Positions 61,182 to 64,000 of a stretch of 64,000 bases of DNA are shown piece after piece; the first letter of the stretch is position 1, and each line of letters begins with the position of its first letter. The notes below the pieces were generated by a model. The model did no database searches and was not told where the DNA came from. It saw nothing but the letters and a program-made list of their open reading frames with translations. Origin of the DNA: Thermoproteus uzoniensis 768-20 (lineage in GTDB: Archaea; Thermoproteota; Thermoprotei; Thermoproteales; Thermoproteaceae); assembly GCF_000193375.1 (NCBI RefSeq), contig NC_015315.1, positions 690,622 to 754,621 of the forward strand, read 5' to 3'. Position numbers and translations under genes: made by a program.

Positions 61182-62300
61182 TTACTCGACGTCGAGGAGG
61201 GCTTGGTATATCGCGGCAGATGCCGCGGAGAGGGCCCCCGCAAATATCCAGAGCGCCTTAAAGCCGATTGTTGCGACTATCGCCGAGGCTATCGGCGGCG
61301 CCACCGCCCCGCTCAATTGCCAGAACAAGTTGGCCGTGCCGGCGGCGCTTCCGGCCGACTCGCCGCCGATCTTGGAGACCGCCGTGGAGTTGGCGGGCGT
61401 TATGACGAACCTCACGAAGCCCATAGCCGCGGCGACGGGGAACACTGTGGCGGGGCCCGCGGCGAGGGCGGCGACGAGCGCGCCGTAGATCCCCTCGAAC
61501 GCCACGAGCGTCCTCTTGACGCCCAGCCTCCTTATGACGTACCCGGCCGCAACGGTCGCGGGAATGCCGAGAAGCGCCGTCATGGAGTAGGCGAGGCCAG
61601 CGTAGTAGTCGTTGAGGCCTATGTCCAGGAAGTACTTATACGCGTACAGCGTCACCGTCCAGTACGCGGCGAAGAATAGGAATCCAGCCGCGCTCACGAC
61701 GGCCACGCCGTTGCCGAGCGAGGGCCGCCTGGCTTGCCCCGCGCCGACTACGGCGGATACGCGCAGGGGCACATACGCCAGCGCCAGGGCGGCGGAGGCC
61801 GCCGCTATTATGTAGTAGTCCCACCTCCACCCCAGCGATATGCTGACCGCCGGGAGGGCCAGGCCGGAGAGGACGACGGAGAGAGGCCAGGCAAGGCTGT
61901 AGTAGCCCATGGCGACGGGCAACTCGCCGCCGCGGAACTCAGAGCTGAGGAGCTTGACGGTGGCCGGGTATATCCACCCCGCGGCTAGCCCCATGGCGAG
62001 GCTCGCGGCGTATTCGACCTCCATGTCGGGCGCCAGCCCCGAGAGCGCGGAGGCGCCAGCTAGGCCGAGCAACGCGGCCGAGGCGACGCGGGCGGGGCCT
62101 ATCTTGTCGGACAACACGCCCGCCGGTATTTGGACCGCCACGTATCCTGCAAAGAACAGGGCGAAGACTACGCCGTTTTGGTAGACAGTCGGCCGCAAGT
62201 CGGAGTAGGCCGACGCTATGCTCCAGGCGAGGCGGGAGAAGTAGCTCATGAAGAAGGAGGCCGAGGCGAGCGCCACCAAGGCGGCCTTTCTTGGGCCCAT
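61182..62300 (-). CDS. Major facilitator superfamily transporter
   Basis: 372 residues, about twelve hydrophobic segments. The loop between helices 2 and 3 has GVLSDKIGPARV, the MFS signature, and its echo RRLGVKRTL occurs in the second half. Opening FFMSYFSRLAWSIASAYSDL resembles carriers of the anion/cation symporter or UhpT-like group. Substrate unknown. Its stop lies 159 nt from the MNT remnant on the other strand. Confidence 0.88.
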   Translation of the reverse strand: MGPRKAALVALASASFFMSYFSRLAWSIASAYSDLRPTVYQNGVVFALFFAGYVAVQIPAGVLSDKIGPARVASAALLGLAGASALSGLAPDMEVEYAASLAMGLAAGWIYPATVKLLSSEFRGGELPVAMGYYSLAWPLSVVLSGLALPAVSISLGWRWDYYIIAAASAALALAYVPLRVSAVVGAGQARRPSLGNGVAVVSAAGFLFFAAYWTVTLYAYKYFLDIGLNDYYAGLAYSMTALLGIPATVAAGYVIRRLGVKRTLVAFEGIYGALVAALAAGPATVFPVAAAMGFVRFVITPANSTAVSKIGGESAGSAAGTANLFWQLSGAVAPPIASAIVATIGFKALWIFAGALSAASAAIYQALLDVE

Positions 62301-62333
62301 TCCCCAACCTACCCGTATATTTTTCGATTTCCT

Positions 62334-63836
62334 CTAGACGTAGCCCTCCTCGGCCAGCTTGTCGGCGACCCAATTCCAGAGAGGCGCGCCCGCCGCAACC
62401 GCCACGGCGAGCGACGCGGCTGAGAGCGCCAGAAGCGCGCCGGTCCAGACATCCGCGGCCAGCAACAAGGCGGCGGACAGTTGCGGAAGTCCGGACGCGG
62501 CCACCGCCATGGCGAAGGGCGCCATCGTGGCGGCCACGTACGCGAGCCCGGCGGCGCCGATGAGTGTCGCCTTCAACGAAAGGGTCTGTTGCCTCTGCGG
62601 AAGCCCCAGCTCTCTGATCTGCGGCACGCCGATATACGCGGCGGCGATCCAGCCCACGAGCGGGTAAAGGAACACGGCCGACGCCAGGCCTGCCGCCAGA
62701 TACAGCGAGGGCCCGAAACGGAGGCTCTGCACAGCGTAGGCGGCTATCCAAGGCGCGAGCACAGCCGCGGCCGACGCCGCTCTCGCCAACGATCTGTATC
62801 TAAAGTAGGCGTAGGGATCCGCGGAGAGGCTGAGCCAGAGCCGCTCCCCGGCGACTGCCCCAATAGAGAAGCTGGCTATAAGGAACTGTATTATGTAGTA
62901 GACAAAGCCCGCGGCGATGGCTAGACCTATCTCGTCGTTGATAAATAGGGTCGCGGCGTAGTACAGAGCCGCAGTGGCCGCCGAGATGTATACCCCCAGC
63001 TTCAAGGCGTTTATGCGCTGAAGCACCTCGACGGAGCCGTAGGGCGTTTTGACCGTCTTGACTCTGGCGCCGAGGGCCGTCGTTGCCCAGACGACCTCCC
63101 ACGGCGTTCTGCCCAGCTTGGGCCGGCCCATCATGACGGCCTCCGCCATCCGTCGAGGATACGGCGGCATCAGCTCCGAGGGCCTCCCGAAAAGCCCGTA
63201 GGCGTTGGTCGCCAGCTCCTCCACGTATTTACGGGGCATCACGACGGCCATAGCGGCGGCCAGCGCGGCCGAATACGCCGCGTATATCGGCGATGGCTCG
63301 ACGAGTCCGTAGAGAGGCGACAGCGGAGGGTCGACGAAGGACAGGGCCGCGGCCGCCGCGAAGTAGGCCAGATAGAGCGACCTGGCCTTCCAGGGAAGGA
63401 GGGGGGCGCCTGCGACTGCCAGCGCAAGGGAGGCCGAGTTGGCCAAGAGCGCCAGGGCGTACCAAGGCGCGTTGGAGAGCGTCGTGAAGGAGAAAGTGAA
63501 GGAGGCAAGCACCAAGGCGAAGCCCAGACCCATTACGGCCGCCCTCATGAGGAGGTACTCCCACGGGCTTATGGGGGCGGCGAAGTAGAAGTCTATCTCG
63601 GACTTAGATACGACGAATCTCCCGCCTATGGCGGAGGACAGAGCCGCCAGCGCCATTAGAAAGCCCAGTAGCTGGACGGCGGCCGCTGGGCCTATCCCGG
63701 CCCCTCCCCTATACACGAAGACGGCCAACGCGACGAGGAAGACGATGGAGGCGATGGAGCCCCGGCCGGCGGACTGTTTGAAATATAGGTAGTACTTCCG
63801 CCAAGCCCTCCTCCACCGCCCGCCCGGCCTAGACAT
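62334..63836 (-). CDS. Polytopic membrane protein, ABC-2-like, tandem paralogue 2
   Basis: 500 residues with 10-14 hydrophobic segments and a charged central loop (about residues 205-265). Near the N-terminus it reads FVVSKSEIDFYFAAPISPWEYLLMR, a feature of ABC-2 type exporter permeases and their archaeal relatives. The C-terminus ends in NWVADKLAEEGYV. The upstream gene ends with a very similar segment, so the two arose by tandem duplication; they overlap by 8 nt (ATGTCTAG). The ATPase partner would be expected further upstream, outside the window. 33 nt separate it from the MFS gene. Confidence 0.75.
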   Translation of the reverse strand: MSRPGGRWRRAWRKYYLYFKQSAGRGSIASIVFLVALAVFVYRGGAGIGPAAAVQLLGFLMALAALSSAIGGRFVVSKSEIDFYFAAPISPWEYLLMRAAVMGLGFALVLASFTFSFTTLSNAPWYALALLANSASLALAVAGAPLLPWKARSLYLAYFAAAAALSFVDPPLSPLYGLVEPSPIYAAYSAALAAAMAVVMPRKYVEELATNAYGLFGRPSELMPPYPRRMAEAVMMGRPKLGRTPWEVVWATTALGARVKTVKTPYGSVEVLQRINALKLGVYISAATAALYYAATLFINDEIGLAIAAGFVYYIIQFLIASFSIGAVAGERLWLSLSADPYAYFRYRSLARAASAAAVLAPWIAAYAVQSLRFGPSLYLAAGLASAVFLYPLVGWIAAAYIGVPQIRELGLPQRQQTLSLKATLIGAAGLAYVAATMAPFAMAVAASGLPQLSAALLLAADVWTGALLALSAASLAVAVAAGAPLWNWVADKLAEEGYV

Positions 63837-64000
63837 AGCCGTTTTCGGAGAGATAGTTGACGAAGCGGTCCCACACGGCGGAGGCCTTCGGCGAGACGGC
63901 TGTGAGGTAGAAGAATAAGGCCGACAGCGCCAGCAGGATGGCGGCCGCTACGTCGGCGGCTAGGTAGAACACCGGCGCGAGGACTACGAGGCGCGACGCC
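63829..64000 (-). CDS. C-terminal part of tandem paralogue 1 of the membrane protein
   Basis: 56 codons up to a TAG. One or two hydrophobic segments (VVLAPVFYLAADVAAAILLA) lead to an end WDRFVNYLSENGYV, closely parallel to the end of the downstream gene (WNWVADKLAEEGYV with the same preceding ADV-LLALS pattern). The remainder lies beyond the window edge. Confidence 0.75.
   Translation of the reverse strand, partial: ASRLVVLAPVFYLAADVAAAILLALSALFFYLTAVSPKASAVWDRFVNYLSENGYV

Noticed and set aside
1-64000. CRISPR arrays, rRNA, tRNA and complete insertion sequences
   Set aside because: On reading through I found no regularly spaced repeats, no conserved rRNA strings, no cloverleaf with CCA-proximal stem, and no intact transposase.

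Overview
The window looks like part of the chromosome of a hyperthermophilic crenarchaeote of the Thermoproteales (Thermoproteus/Pyrobaculum-like). Supporting signs seen in the sequence are archaeal informational genes (EF-2, EF-1 beta, Cdc48/VAT, FEN-1, PheS, archaeal Trm10), an A-type ATP synthase B subunit, a LysX-type ATP-grasp ligase, a fused trehalose-phosphate synthase/phosphatase, a non-phosphorylated-sugar glucose dehydrogenase next to a molybdenum aldehyde oxidoreductase, and two PaREP1 proteins. Genes are dense and GC-rich. Most start about 25 nt after an A/T-rich TATA box, so leaderless transcripts are the rule; I used this to move many starts inward. Inside operons, neighbours usually overlap by ATGA or GTGA. 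I saw no rRNA, tRNA or CRISPR.

Layout. 1-5.3 kb: end of a hypothetical gene, homoserine kinase, a vapBC locus with a dead toxin, DUF488, an mscS-glycosyltransferase pair and a frameshifted RecA/KaiC-like ATPase. 5.4-9.1 kb: CoaBC, a zinc ribbon and EF-2. 9.3-13.2 kb: an unknown small protein, CarA, ArgH and LysX (the starts of CarA and LysX are out of frame by one base), then a second vapB whose vapC is a 12-codon stub. 13.3-26.3 kb: mostly housekeeping (PheS, ATP synthase B, spermidine synthase, acylaminoacyl peptidase, EF-1 beta, Cdc48, FEN-1, esterase, pyrophosphatase). 26.4-29.4 kb: gamma-glutamyltransferase, ThrC and YjbQ. 29.5-35.3 kb: APC permease, tandem TenA proteins, Trm10, MBL hydrolase, thioesterase and rhomboid. 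35.3-42.1 kb: molybdo-flavo-iron-sulfur oxidoreductase, glucose dehydrogenase and divergent TPSP. 42.2-53.3 kb: CoA transferase-crotonase-amidase operon, an HTH/DUF4097-like fusion, NadM, an exported phosphoesterase, an AAA ATPase, MazG, FeoB and an aldo/keto reductase.

53.3-61.0 kb is an accessory, decaying region: a sugar-binding-protein remnant, two PaREP1 genes, thymidine kinase, a protein with a ruined HExxH motif, an integral-membrane M48 peptidase with a tiny Cys-containing peptide gene, and a HEPN/MNT pair in which both genes are damaged. 61.2-64 kb holds an MFS transporter and two tandem paralogous membrane proteins.

Points that deserve attention are two distant paralogues whose codon third-position bias flips from T/G to A/C in mid gene; three reading-frame breaks that one extra G each would repair; perfect palindromes around several TATA boxes; the separation of msc-gt from tpsp; the M48 plus small-peptide locus; and the HTH-solenoid fusion.
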